A stretch of 64,000 nt of DNA from Clostridiales bacterium (GTDB lineage: Bacteria > Bacillota > Clostridia > Oscillospirales > Oscillospiraceae), in NCBI GenBank assembly GCA_019420945.1, contig JAHZGF010000004.1, forward strand, positions 51,463 to 115,462, written 5' to 3'. The notes beneath the pieces are model-generated. The model was not told the DNA's origin and searched no databases. It worked only from the letters and a program-made list of their open reading frames with translations. Each line of letters starts with the position of its first letter. Position 1 is the stretch's first letter. Below are positions 22,198-32,200 of this stretch, piece by piece. The translations under genes were made by a program, and so were the position numbers.

Positions 22198-24127
22198 CTT
22201 TAGTGGCTGGGCTACCCGAAACGATCTTGTCTGCGCTGATGGGCGAACCATTCGCCACAACGCATTCGAGCACTGCGACGGGAAGACGGTTCCTCTTGTT
22301 TGGAACCACCAGCACAACGAACCCACCAACATCCTGGGCCACGCCCTCTTGGAGAACCGCAAGGACGGCGTCTATGCATACTGCACGTTCAACGAGAGTG
22401 AGAGCGGCAAAGCGGCCAAGGAGCTGGTGCAGCACGGGGACATTGTGTCCCTCTCCATCTATGCCAATGGGCTCCGGCAGACGCCGAACAAGGACGTCAT
22501 GCACGGCGACATCCGCGAGGTCAGCCTGGTAGTGGCCGGTGCGAATCCCGGCGCCTTCATTGACTTCGTGGACATGGCTCATGGGGAAGGCGGTGAGCAG
22601 GAGATGATCCTGTCCGCTTACGAGCCTATTTCCCTGTACCGTCCCGATGAGAAGCCCCCGCTGATCCACAAGGCCGATACCAAGGAGAAGCCTGATGACA
22701 AGCCCAACGCGGGCGAAGACGGGGACAAACCTAAGGATGGCGATAAGCCCAAGGGCAAAGAGAAGCCCGAGGACGAGGAGACCATCGAGGATGTTGTCAA
22801 CACCATGAACGAGAAGCAGAAGAAGGTCATGTACGCTCTGATTGCTGCTGCCGCGGAGCAGGTGAACGACAACGCCGAGGATGACGAGGAAGAGGACCCC
22901 GATGACCCCGACAACAAATCCGACAAATCTAAGGGAGGAAACAAGACCATGAAGCACAATGTGTTCGACACCGAAGACACTCAGGACACCGTTCTGAGCC
23001 ACTCCGACTGCGCTGACATTCTTGCTCTGGCCAAGAGCAGCAGCGTGGGCAGCCTTCGGACTGCTCTGAAGATCTACGCTGATCAGAACGAACTCAAGCA
23101 CGGCATCGACAACATCGAGAGCCTGTTCCCCGACTACAAGGATCTGCGCCCCGGCGCTCCTGAGCGGGTCGCTCGTGACCAGGGCTGGGTGAGCGTTGTC
23201 ATGCGCAAGGTTCACAAGAGCCCCATCAGCCGCATCCGCACCCGCCAGACGGACACCCGCAAGGACAGTATCCGGGCCCACGGCTATCAGAAGGGCAAGC
23301 GTAAGCAGCTCTCCGGCAACATGAACGTCATCACCCGGACCACCGATCCCCAGACCGTGTACCGCACCGATGCCCTGCACCGGGACGACATCATCGACAT
23401 CACCGATTTCGATGTGGTGGAGTACCAGTACGCCGTTATGCGGGAGAATATCAATGAAGATGTCGCTACCGCCATCATGGTGGGCGATGGCCGTGAGCCG
23501 GATGATGAGATGAAGATTTCCGAGGATCACATCCGCTCCATTTGGAACGACAACGACCTCTACACCATCCACTACGACGTGGACATCGAGGCCGCCAAGG
23601 CCGAGCTCCAGGGCAGCAAGACCAGCATGAGCTTCGGCGAGAACTATATCTATGCTGAGGCAGTCATCGCCGCCGCCCTCTATGCCCGTGAGAAGTACAA
23701 GGGCACCGGCACCCCCGATTTCTTCTGCACGCCCCATATGGTCAACGTGATGCTGCTGGCCCGGGACATGAACGGCCGCCGCATTTACACCTCCAAGGCC
23801 GACCTGGCCGCCGCCCTGAATGTGGGCGAGCTCTACACTGCCGAGCAGTTTGAGGGTCTGGTGCGCATGGATGACGAGGGCCACAAGCACAAGCTGCTGG
23901 GCATCTTCGTCAACCTGACCGACTACACCGTGGGCTCCACCAAGGGCGGCGAGATCGCCCGGTTCGACCAGTTCGACATCGACTTCAACCAGCAGAAGTA
24001 CCTGATCGAGACTCGGCTGTCCGGTGCTCTGACCCGCGTCTACTCCGCCATCGCTCTGGAGGAGCCCGTGGCTGCCTTCGCCTCCGGCGGTACTGGCGGC
24101 GATGGCGGCGGGGCCGGCACTCCCTGA
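22181..24127 (+). CDS. Fused prohead protease and major capsid protein
   Basis: I choose ATG 22181, 11 bases after AAGGAGG (22163-22169), over ATG 22172, which is only two bases from it. The first 140 residues are an S78-like prohead protease (VWNHQHNEPTNILGHALL with the His; HGDIVSLSIYANG with the Ser). Residues about 160-255 are an acidic, Lys/Asp-rich, scaffold-like linker, and the rest is an HK97-fold capsid protein (from about MKHNVFDTEDTQD). Protease, delta-like region and shell are in one chain, so self-cleavage is expected. Confidence 0.85.
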   Translation: MDLKFDFSGWATRNDLVCADGRTIRHNAFEHCDGKTVPLVWNHQHNEPTNILGHALLENRKDGVYAYCTFNESESGKAAKELVQHGDIVSLSIYANGLRQTPNKDVMHGDIREVSLVVAGANPGAFIDFVDMAHGEGGEQEMILSAYEPISLYRPDEKPPLIHKADTKEKPDDKPNAGEDGDKPKDGDKPKGKEKPEDEETIEDVVNTMNEKQKKVMYALIAAAAEQVNDNAEDDEEEDPDDPDNKSDKSKGGNKTMKHNVFDTEDTQDTVLSHSDCADILALAKSSSVGSLRTALKIYADQNELKHGIDNIESLFPDYKDLRPGAPERVARDQGWVSVVMRKVHKSPISRIRTRQTDTRKDSIRAHGYQKGKRKQLSGNMNVITRTTDPQTVYRTDALHRDDIIDITDFDVVEYQYAVMRENINEDVATAIMVGDGREPDDEMKISEDHIRSIWNDNDLYTIHYDVDIEAAKAELQGSKTSMSFGENYIYAEAVIAAALYAREKYKGTGTPDFFCTPHMVNVMLLARDMNGRRIYTSKADLAAALNVGELYTAEQFEGLVRMDDEGHKHKLLGIFVNLTDYTVGSTKGGEIARFDQFDIDFNQQKYLIETRLSGALTRVYSAIALEEPVAAFASGGTGGDGGGAGTP

Positions 24128-24141
24128 GGAGAAGATTCAAA

Positions 24142-24456
24142 ATGGCGAAATTTTATGGATCGGTAGGCTATGCTGAGACCCTCCAGACCGCGCCTGGCGT
24201 GCATGAGGAGCAGATCGTTGAGTATCCGTACTACGGCGATTTGACCCGGAATGCACGCCAGCTTCAGTCTGGGGAGTCGCTCAACGATGACATCAATGTC
24301 GCGAACGAGATCAGCATAGTCGCCGATCCGTTCGCCAGGGAGAATTTCCACAAAATGCGGTATGTGACGTTCATGGGGGCGAAGTGGAAGATTTCAAGGG
24401 TCGAGGTGGGTTATCCGCGGCTGATCCTGACCATCGGAGGGCTGTACCATGAATAG
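24142..24456 (+). CDS. Head closure/connector protein (104 aa)
   Basis: A small beta-rich protein (VGYAETLQTAPGVHEEQIVEYPYYGDL; KMRYVTFMGAKWKISRVEV in outline) directly after the capsid gene. The size, position and FMGAKWKI-type barrel suit the head-completion or stopper family. It starts at ATG 24142, within a TTCAAAATGG word, and overlaps the next gene by eight bases. Confidence 0.7.
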   Translation: MAKFYGSVGYAETLQTAPGVHEEQIVEYPYYGDLTRNARQLQSGESLNDDINVANEISIVADPFARENFHKMRYVTFMGAKWKISRVEVGYPRLILTIGGLYHE

Positions 24457-24754
24457 GCGTTATGAGCTCCAGGCGGTTCTGGAGGGCATTCTCGGCTCCG
24501 GGAATGTGTATTTCCAGCCGCCGGAGAACCTGGAGATGCGGTATGACTGCATCGTCTATGAGCGGAGCGAAATCGAAACTGTCCACGCGGACAACGCCCC
24601 TTATCGCCTGCTGGACCGCTACCAGGTGACGGTCATCTACAAGAACCCGGACAGCGACCTCCCTCACCGCCTCGCCATGCTGCCCATGTGCACCCATGAC
24701 CGCCATTTTCCAGCGGACAACCTGAACCACGATATTTTCAACCTGTACTATTAA
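24449..24754 (+). CDS. Tail terminator-like protein (101 aa)
   Basis: The 101-aa alpha/beta protein (MRYDCIVYERSEIETVHADN then YQVTVIYKNPDSDLP) matches the pattern of tail-terminator or tail-completion proteins, which cap the tube and join it to the head. It lies between the head-closure and tail-tube genes, its usual place. Overlap with the preceding stop shows coupling. Confidence 0.7.
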   Translation: MNRRYELQAVLEGILGSGNVYFQPPENLEMRYDCIVYERSEIETVHADNAPYRLLDRYQVTVIYKNPDSDLPHRLAMLPMCTHDRHFPADNLNHDIFNLYY

Positions 24755-24769
24755 AGGAGGAAATCCGAA

Positions 24770-25804
24770 ATGAGTAGAATCGTATGGGACAAGACCGGTG
24801 AGCGTTTTTACGAAACCGGTGTTGATCGCGCTGTCCTTTACCCCATCAGCTCCGCCGGCCTTTACAACAAGGGCGTGCCCTGGAACGGCATCACCGGCAT
24901 CACCGAGAGCCCTTCCGGCGCGGAGCCCAACAACCTCTATGCCGACAACATCAAGTACCTGGTGCTGGTGGGCGCTGAGGACTTCGGCCTGACCGTCGAG
25001 TGCTACACCTACCCCGACGAGTGGGAGGAGTGCGACGGCTCCGCCGAGATCGCCCCCGGTGTGGTCGCCGGCCAGCAGAACCGCAAGGTCTTCGGCCTGA
25101 GCTACCGCACCAAGCTGGGCAACGATGTGGACGGTCAGGACCACGGCTACAAGCTGCACCTGGTCTACGGCGGCCTGGCCTCTCCCTCTGAGCGGGGCTA
25201 TCAGACCGTCAACGACTCCCCCGAGCCCATCAACCCCAGCTGGGAGATCACCACCACTCCCGTGGACGTTCCCGGCTACAAGCCCACTGCCCGCCTGATC
25301 ATCACCTCCACCAAGGTCGATCCCGCCAAGCTGAAGGCCCTGGAGGACATCCTGTACGGCACCGAGGATCAGGACGCCCGCCTGCCTCTGCCTGAGGAGG
25401 TCATTCAGCTGCTCAAGCCTTCCGTGGCTGTGACCGCCTCTCCTGAGAGTGCCGACGCCACCCTGTTCGGCAAGAAGGCGTCCGACCTTCAGACCAATGT
25501 CGCAGTGGGCGCGGACAGCATCACCGGTACGCTGAAGAACGTGACCGGCTACACCGAGTTCAGCAGCAAGCCCGCCGAGCAGTCCGGCCATTACCTGGCC
25601 CTGAAGTTCGACGTGACTCCGGCTGACGCCGTCACCACCGTGGAGCTGGTGGGCGGCACCAAGGGCCCCGTGACCCTGGACGCCGACAAGAACATCGTCC
25701 TGCTGATCAAGAACAACACCCAGAGCGTCAAGGTGACCTCCACCAAGGGCGGTTCCTCCGTCACCAAGACCTACGCGCTGACCAACCTGACCCTGGAATC
25801 CTAA
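24770..25804 (+). CDS. Major tail (tube) protein with C-terminal Ig-like domain
   Basis: Residues 1-210 are a typical siphophage tail-tube domain (YPISSAGLYNKGVPWNGITG, then VFGLSYRTKLGNDVDG). The last 120 residues (from AVTASPESADATL) are Ser/Thr/Val-rich beta and resemble an Ig-like domain displayed on the outside of the tube. The codon use is the most GC-rich and regular in the window, as for a highly expressed structural gene. A terminator follows. Confidence 0.85.
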   Translation: MSRIVWDKTGERFYETGVDRAVLYPISSAGLYNKGVPWNGITGITESPSGAEPNNLYADNIKYLVLVGAEDFGLTVECYTYPDEWEECDGSAEIAPGVVAGQQNRKVFGLSYRTKLGNDVDGQDHGYKLHLVYGGLASPSERGYQTVNDSPEPINPSWEITTTPVDVPGYKPTARLIITSTKVDPAKLKALEDILYGTEDQDARLPLPEEVIQLLKPSVAVTASPESADATLFGKKASDLQTNVAVGADSITGTLKNVTGYTEFSSKPAEQSGHYLALKFDVTPADAVTTVELVGGTKGPVTLDADKNIVLLIKNNTQSVKVTSTKGGSSVTKTYALTNLTLES

Positions 25805-25816
25805 CCACCCCAACCC

Positions 25817-25862
25817 AAAAGCGGGGCTCTCTCCACCGAGGGTTCCGCTTTCTTTTTATTTT
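25817..25862 (+). terminator. Rho-independent terminator after the tail-tube gene
   Basis: AAAGCGG at about 25817 pairs with CCGCTTT near 25846, with an inner CTC/GAG pairing, followed by CTTTTTATTTTT. It may reduce expression of the assembly genes relative to the tube. Confidence 0.75.
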
Positions 25863-25880
25863 TGAAAGGAGAAAACTGCA

Positions 25881-26270
25881 ATGTTGAAGAAAACCATGAC
25901 TTACGAGGACTACAACGGTGTTTCCCGCACCGAGGACTTTTACTTCAATCTGACCCCCGCTGAGGTGACGGAGATGGAGCTTTCCGTGGACGGCGGTCTG
26001 GTGGAGATGATCAACCGCGTGGTCGCGGCCCAGGACGGAAAGCAGATCATCAACGTATTCAAGGACATCATCCTGCGGGCCTATGGCGAAAAGTCCCCCG
26101 ACGGCAAGCGTTTCGTCAAGAATCAGGAGATCCGGGACGCCTTCGCCCAGACCAACGCGTACAGCGACCTGTTCATGGAGCTGGCCACCGACGCCAAAGC
26201 TGCGGCCGCATTCGTCAACGGCGTCATCCAGCAGCCGAAGAAGGCCCCCGCGCCCGCCCCGCAGAACTGA
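25881..26270 (+). CDS. Tail assembly chaperone, first protein (gpG-like)
   Basis: The 129-aa product (MTYEDYNGVSRTEDFYFNLTPAEVTEMEL, in outline) matches the Firmicutes gpG-type tail chaperone and has a Pro/Ala/Lys-rich end (QQPKKAPAPAPQN). Such proteins coat the tape measure during tail assembly. The usual partner made by frameshifting is here a separate ORF in the same frame after two stops, and I see no convincing slippery site. Confidence 0.75.
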   Translation: MLKKTMTYEDYNGVSRTEDFYFNLTPAEVTEMELSVDGGLVEMINRVVAAQDGKQIINVFKDIILRAYGEKSPDGKRFVKNQEIRDAFAQTNAYSDLFMELATDAKAAAAFVNGVIQQPKKAPAPAPQN

Positions 26271-26291
26271 GTTTGAACAGGGGGACCGGAG

Positions 26292-26834
26292 ATGCTGGAA
26301 CTTGTGGTGCCTAAATCAGAGCAGTATGACGACGACAGCGGCTGCTTTATTACGACCAAGGAACAGACCCTTCGTCTGGAGCACTCTCTGGTCTCCCTTT
26401 CAAAATGGGAGGCAAAGTGGCACAAGCCGTACCTGTCCACCAAGTCGAAGACGGTGGAGGAGCAGATCGACTACGTCCGCTGCATGACCCTGACCCAGAA
26501 TGTTGACCCCAATGTCTATACCGCCATTACACCCCAGCTGCTGGCGGTGGTCAAGGACTACATCGAGGACTCCATGACGGCCACCACCTTCTCGAAGGAA
26601 CAGAGAGGCCGCCGGGGGAGGGAAATCGTGACGGCGGAGATCATCTACTACTGGATGATCTCCCACCAAATCCCCTTCGAGTGCCAGAAGTGGCATTTGA
26701 ACCGGCTGATGACGCTCATCAACGTATGCAGCGCCAAGACTGGCCCGCAGAAGAAGATGAGCCAGAAGGATATTTTCGCACAAAACCGCGCCCTGAACGC
26801 GGCGCGAAGGAAGAGAGGAAACACAAGGGGGTGA
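26292..26834 (+). CDS. Tail assembly chaperone, second protein
   Basis: The 180-aa protein (LVVPKSEQYDDDSGCFITTKEQTLRLEHSL in outline) follows the gpG-like gene, where the gpT part usually sits. It contains a helical core with YYWMISHQIPFECQKWHLNRLM and a basic end. The family occurs in Clostridia siphophages as an independently translated protein. It should bridge the tape measure and tube subunits. Confidence 0.7.
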   Translation: MLELVVPKSEQYDDDSGCFITTKEQTLRLEHSLVSLSKWEAKWHKPYLSTKSKTVEEQIDYVRCMTLTQNVDPNVYTAITPQLLAVVKDYIEDSMTATTFSKEQRGRRGREIVTAEIIYYWMISHQIPFECQKWHLNRLMTLINVCSAKTGPQKKMSQKDIFAQNRALNAARRKRGNTRG

Positions 26835-26838
26835 CGCC

Positions 26839-28140
26839 ATGTATGAAGAACGGATCTGGAGATTCCTGAAGGGAAAGCTGCTTTCCGACTGCGGAGCCGC
26901 CGGACTGATGGGAAACCTCTACGCCGAAAGCGGGCTGAACCCCGTCAATCTCCAGAACACCCATGAGAGGAAGCTGGGGCTCTCGGACAAGGAATACACC
27001 CAGCAGGTGGATTTCGGACTTTACGCTGACTTTGTCCATGACGGAGCGGGTTACGGCCTTGCCCAGTGGACCTTCTGGAGCCGGAAGCAGAACCTGCTGG
27101 CCTTTGCCAAAAGCAGGAGCAAGAGCATCGGCGATCTGGAGACGCAGCTGGAGTTCCTGTGGAAGGAGCTGACGGAAAGCTACGCCTCCCTGGCGCAGAT
27201 GCTGATGTCTGCCAGTTCTGTCCGGGCTGCCTCCGATGCGGTCCTGCTCCAGTTTGAACGCCCGGCCGACCAGAGCGAGACGGCCAAAGCCCGCCGGGCT
27301 GCCTACGGGCAGAAGTATTACGACCAATTTGCAGGAAAGGAGGCGGCCGCCATGAGCAACAGTCCATTGGTCTCCTACACAAAGCTGTCCCCTAACCATT
27401 CCGGTAGGCGCAAGCACGCCATCGATACCATCTCCATCCACTGTATGGCCGGTGATTTGACGGTGGAGAGCTGCGGAAACCTGTTCGTCAGCCCAAGCCG
27501 GAAGGCCAGCAGCAATTACGGGATCGGGAGCGACGGCCGGATCGGACTCTATGTGGAGGAATGCAATCGCTCCTGGTGCACCTCCTCCAGCTCCAACGAC
27601 AACCGGGCCATTACCATCGAGGTGGCGAACAACGGGGGAGCCAACCAGGGATGGCCGGTATCTGACGCGGCTTATCGGTCCCTGATCGCCCTCCTGGTGG
27701 ACATCTGCCAGAGAAACGGGATTAAACGGCTGCTCTGGAAGGGGGACAAGTCGCTGATCGGGCAGGTGGATAAGCAGAACATGACCGTCCACCGCTGGTT
27801 TGCGGCAAAGGCGTGCCCAGGGGACTGGCTTTACAGCCGCCACGGGCAGATCGCCGATGAGGTAAATGCAAAACTGTCTGAGGAGGACGAGGATATGGAC
27901 CAGACAAAATTCAATGAGATGTTCTTCGCCGCCATGACGGATTATCTCAAAGGTCTTCAGAACAACAACTGCGGCGACTGGTCCCAGGAAGCGCGGGACT
28001 GGTGTATAAGCGTCGGGCTGTTTGCCGGAAACGGAACCGCAGTGGACGGAAAGCCGAACATGATGTGGCCGTCCGGGCTGACCCGCGAACAGGCCGCCCA
28101 GCTCTTCTACCGGCTTGCGAAGATGGTGGGGCTTGCGTGA
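26839..28140 (+). CDS. Endolysin-type protein: tail-lysozyme, amidase and SLH-like domains
   Basis: The 433-aa chain has three parts: residues 1-150 resemble phage tail lysozyme (AAGLMGNLYAESGLNP, GYGLAQWT), residues about 180-340 an N-acetylmuramoyl-L-alanine amidase 2 fold (DTISIHCMAG, AITIEVANNGG, VHRWFAAKACPGDW), and the end an SLH-like cell-wall segment (WPSGLTREQAAQLFYRLAKM). It cuts both glycan and peptide bonds of peptidoglycan. The two membrane genes that follow make a lysis cassette, here placed between chaperones and tape measure. It could act in entry or lysis. Confidence 0.85.
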   Translation: MYEERIWRFLKGKLLSDCGAAGLMGNLYAESGLNPVNLQNTHERKLGLSDKEYTQQVDFGLYADFVHDGAGYGLAQWTFWSRKQNLLAFAKSRSKSIGDLETQLEFLWKELTESYASLAQMLMSASSVRAASDAVLLQFERPADQSETAKARRAAYGQKYYDQFAGKEAAAMSNSPLVSYTKLSPNHSGRRKHAIDTISIHCMAGDLTVESCGNLFVSPSRKASSNYGIGSDGRIGLYVEECNRSWCTSSSSNDNRAITIEVANNGGANQGWPVSDAAYRSLIALLVDICQRNGIKRLLWKGDKSLIGQVDKQNMTVHRWFAAKACPGDWLYSRHGQIADEVNAKLSEEDEDMDQTKFNEMFFAAMTDYLKGLQNNNCGDWSQEARDWCISVGLFAGNGTAVDGKPNMMWPSGLTREQAAQLFYRLAKMVGLA

Positions 28141-28493
28141 TGAGAAATCGTACAAGCCGAACCAGAGGCAAAGCTGGAAGAAAGCCGGACCTGTCGCAGT
28201 TTTCAAAATGGATGATCGCCGACATTCGTCCCCTGCTGTGGGTCGTGACTGTCGGCGGTTTTTTACTGGCCTTTTACTGTGTCTACAAGGGATACACCGG
28301 CGCACTTCCGTGGATCGGCGCTATGGTGGGGCTCCCCTGGGCGGCCCATGGCATGGTGTGTACCTTCTATCTGAAGCTGTGCGAATCCGACCACCGGGAG
28401 GGCGGAATTACCTTTGAGACGGCAAAGGCCGCTAATTTTAACTTAAATGTTTCACAGACGCCGGTAGGCTCCGTGGAGAGCCCGGCAATTTAA
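28140..28493 (+). CDS. Two-span membrane protein, probable lysis accessory
   Basis: ATG 28140 overlaps the lysin's stop (TGATG). The 117-aa product has a very basic N-terminus, two hydrophobic segments (PLLWVVTVGGFLLAFYCVYKG and WIGAMVGLPWAAHGMVCTFYL) and a soluble tail. With the lysin before it and a holin-like gene after it, it is likely a holin or antiholin-like regulator. Confidence 0.7.
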   Translation: MRNRTSRTRGKAGRKPDLSQFSKWMIADIRPLLWVVTVGGFLLAFYCVYKGYTGALPWIGAMVGLPWAAHGMVCTFYLKLCESDHREGGITFETAKAANFNLNVSQTPVGSVESPAI

Positions 28494-28505
28494 GGAGGAG
28501 TATCG

Positions 28506-28811
28506 ATGACTGCGGAAATCATTTCCTCGCTGCTGATGCTTGTTGGCGGAATCACCATCCTGACCAACATCATCGTGCAGGTGGTCAAGAGCATCACCTG
28601 GGACAAAATTCCCACAAACTTGGTTGCGCTGTTCGTATCAGAGGCGCTGACGCTGGCCCTGGGAGGGGCCTATGCCTCGGTAAAGGGCATCGACATCGCC
28701 TGGTACATGGTGGCGGCCGCCATCGTGGTGGGGCTGATGTCCGCCTATGCGGCCATGTTCGGCTTCGATAAATTCAAGGAAGCCATCGAGGGCTGGAAAC
28801 AGAAAAGCTGA
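28506..28811 (+). CDS. Holin-like protein (101 aa)
   Basis: The 101-aa protein has three hydrophobic segments (ISSLLMLVGGITILTNIIVQ; TNLVALFVSEALTLALGG; YMVAAAIVVGLMSAYAAMFG) and a charged C-terminus, the shape of phage holins. It starts with GGAGG six bases before ATG 28506. It would release the neighbouring lysin through the membrane. Confidence 0.75.
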   Translation: MTAEIISSLLMLVGGITILTNIIVQVVKSITWDKIPTNLVALFVSEALTLALGGAYASVKGIDIAWYMVAAAIVVGLMSAYAAMFGFDKFKEAIEGWKQKS

Positions 28812-28832
28812 TCTTGAAGGAGGTGGCCGAAC

Positions 28833-29210
28833 GTGATCCATTTCAGACATACGGGGGATTTCTCGAAGCTGACCCGGTTTATGGAACGGGCAAAGGAGGC
28901 CGTCCGTCTCGGCGATCTGAACAAGTATGGCCGGGCGGGGGTGGCGGCCCTCTCGTCCGCAACCCCGGTTGACTCCGGAGAAACGGCCGCCTCCTGGTAT
29001 TACGAGATTACCAACAAGAACAACACCATCACCATCTCGTTTCACAATTCCAACATTCAAAATGGAGTCCCCATCGCCATCCTTCTCCAATACGGGCATG
29101 GCACGGGGACCGGAGGCTGGGTACAGGGAAGAGATTACATCAACCCTGCGATCCAGCCTATTTTTGACCAGATAGCAGAATACGCCTGGAAGGAGGTGAC
29201 TCGGTCATGA
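28833..29210 (+). CDS. HK97 gp10-like tail completion protein
   Basis: GTG 28833 begins a 125-aa protein with AGVAALSSATPVDSGETAASW and ILLQYGHGTGTGGWV, both marks of the HK97 gp10-like tail-completion family. Its usual place is with the head-tail connectors near 24 kb; here it comes after the lysis cassette. The stop overlaps the tape measure ATG at 29207. Confidence 0.8.
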   Translation: MIHFRHTGDFSKLTRFMERAKEAVRLGDLNKYGRAGVAALSSATPVDSGETAASWYYEITNKNNTITISFHNSNIQNGVPIAILLQYGHGTGTGGWVQGRDYINPAIQPIFDQIAEYAWKEVTRS

Positions 29211-32200
29211 GCAGGACGATCGACGAGAGAATCGTTGAAATGCGGTTTGATAACCGGCAGTTCGAGCAGAACGTGCAGACCAGCCTGTCTACGCTGGACA
29301 AACTCAAGCGGGGACTGGACCTGGACAACGCCGCCAAGAGCCTTGACGGGCTTGGGGACGCGGCGAAGCGGTGCGACATGTCCGTCCTCGGCAAGTCTGT
29401 GGAGACGGTCCAGGCCAAATTTTCGGCGTTCCAGGTCGTCGCCATGACGACTCTTTCCAACATCACCAATTCGGCGGTGAACACGGGAAAGCGGCTCGTG
29501 TCCGCCCTGACAATCGACCCCATTAAAACGGGTTTTCAGGAGTATGAGACCCAGATCGGGGCGGTGCAGACCATCCTGGCCAACACCCAGCACGAGGGGA
29601 CCAACCTCCAGCAGGTGAACCGGGCCCTGGATGAGCTGAATACCTACGCGGATAAGACCATCTACAACTTTACCGAGATGACCCGGAACATCGGCACGTT
29701 CACCGCGGCCGGCGTCAACCTGCGGACCTCGGTGGACTCCATCAAGGGTATCGCTAACCTGGCGGCCATTTCGGGCTCCACCTCCCAGCAGGCATCCACA
29801 GCCATGTACCAGTTCTCCCAGGCCCTGGCCGCAGGCAAGGTCTCCCTGATGGACTGGAACTCTGTGGTCAACGCCGGTATGGGCGGCAAGGTGTTCCAGG
29901 ACGCCCTGGTGCGCACCTCCGAGCTGCTGGGCACCGGCGCGCAGAACGCCATCAATATGTACGGCTCCTTCCGGGAATCCCTCACCAGAGGCGAGTGGCT
30001 CACCACAGAGGTGCTTACCGAGACCCTGAAGCAGTTTGCCGGCGCGTACAGCGAGGCCGACCTGATCCAGCAGGGATTCTCGGAGGCCCAGGCCCGGGAC
30101 ATCGCCCAAATGGCGAAGACGGCGGAGGACGCCGCCACCAAGGTCAAGACCTTTACCCAGCTCTGGGACACCCTGAAGGAGAGCGCTCAGTCCGGCTGGA
30201 CCACCACATGGGAAATCCTGGTTGGCGACTTTGAGGAAGCCAAGGAAGTGCTGACCGAGGTGTCCGACGCCATTGGCGGCGTGATCAGCGAGACCTCCCA
30301 GGCGAGAAACGAATTACTCAGCGGCGGTCTCAGCTCCGGCTGGAAGCAGCTGCTGGACCAGGGCATCGCCGATGAGGGCGGGTTCATTGAGTCCATCCAG
30401 GAGGTGGCCCGAGAGAGCGGCGACGCCTTTGACAAGCTGGTGGCCGACTCGGAGAGCTTCAGTGACGCGCTGAAGCAGGGGCTGACGGACGGGGTCGTAT
30501 CCTCCGAGACCCTGACGCAGGCGGTCCATAACCTGCGGGAGAAGATGACCGGCATGTCCCAGGAGGAGCGCAAGGCGGCCGGATACACCGCGGAGATGAT
30601 CGAGCAGATTGAAGCCCTGGACAAGGGACTTCAAAATGGTTCGGTCTCCATGGAGGAGTTTACGGAAAAGATCCTGCGCCCCTCCGGACGGGAAAACCTG
30701 ATCCAGGCGGTCTGGAATGCGGCTAAGGGCCTGGTCAGCGTCATTACCCCCATCAAGGACGCATTCCGCGAAATCTTTCCGCCCGCAACCGCCGACCAGC
30801 TGTACTCTCTTACGGAGACTCTCCGCAGCTTTTCTGAGCGGCTGACCCTCTCCGAGGAGACGGCGGACAAGCTGGGGCGCACCTTCAAGGGGCTTTTCTC
30901 GGTGCTGGACCTGGTGCGGCAGGGCGCTCTGGCGATTTTCAACGCTTTGGCGCCTCTGGGCAGCGGAGCCGGTTCCCTGGCTGACGGCATTCTCACCATA
31001 ACCGCAGGGATCGGAGATTTCCTGGTCGGCATCAACGAGGCGGCCAAGCAGGGAGAGTTCTTTGGAACGGTGGCCCAGACGGTCGCCTCGGCGCTGGAGT
31101 TTGTTGTGTCCGGGATCGAGCGACTGACCGGATTTCTCGCCGACGCCTTTGCTGCCCCAGGCCTGGAATTCTTCCAGGCGCTTTTGGGACGCATCCAGAC
31201 CCGCATTGGGCAGGTCATCGACGTGGTGAGCGGCCTGGGCGGCGGGGTCAGCGACGCGGCGGATACTATGGATTCCGCCCTGGAAAACAGCAAATTCCTG
31301 CAAATGCTCCAGACCATTTTCAACGGCGCAAAGACCCTGGTCTCTGGCATCATCGGCGTATTCGGCGGCCTTGCCGGCGCACTGGTGGAGAGCCTGAGCA
31401 ACGCGAATTTCAGCGGCGTCATCGACCTGCTGAACGGCGTCTCCCTGGGTGCTATCGCCCTGGGCATTAAGAAGTTCCTGGACTCCTTCCGGGAGGTCAC
31501 AGACAGCGTCGGCAGCATCAAGGAGGGCGTGATCGGGATTCTGGACGGCGTAAAGGGCTGTTTCCAGGCCTGGCAGAATGACGTCAACGCCAAGGCCCTG
31601 CTGAAGATCGCGGCCGCTGTCGCGGTGCTGTCCGCATCCATTCTCACCATTTCCCTGATCGACAGTGAAAAGCTGACGGCGTCCCTGGGGGCCATCACGG
31701 TGCTCTTTACCGAGCTGATGGCGGCCATGGCGGTGTTCGGAAAGCTGGACCTGAATGTCCGCGGAACAATGAAGCGCTCCACGGCAATGATCGCCCTCTC
31801 CTCCTCGGTCCTGATTCTGGCCTCCGCGCTGAAAAGCATTGCCACGCTGGAACCGGAACAGATGGCGGCGGGGCTTGCGGGCATCGCCGGACTTATGGCT
31901 GCCCTGGTGGCAGCCGCGAAGGTGCTGGGCTCCGGTTCAAGCTCCATCATCAAGGGTTCTGCCCAGATGGTGGTCTTTGCCGCGGCAATCAAAATACTGG
32001 CCTCGGCCTGCGCCGACCTGGCCCAGCTGGACCTTGCCGGACTGGCAAAGGGTCTGATCGGCGTCGGTGTGCTGCTGGCAGAGGTATCGCTCTTCATGAA
32101 CGCGGCCAAGTTCAGCGGAAGGTCGGTGGTCACTGCCTCGGGCGTTCTGGTACTGGCCGGCGCTATGAAGGTGCTGGCCTCGGCCTGCAAAGACTTTGCC

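Noticed and set aside
25881..26834. Programmed frameshift between the two tail chaperones
   Set aside because: Both ORFs are in the same frame, separated by two stops and with a separate start; no convincing slippery heptamer was seen.
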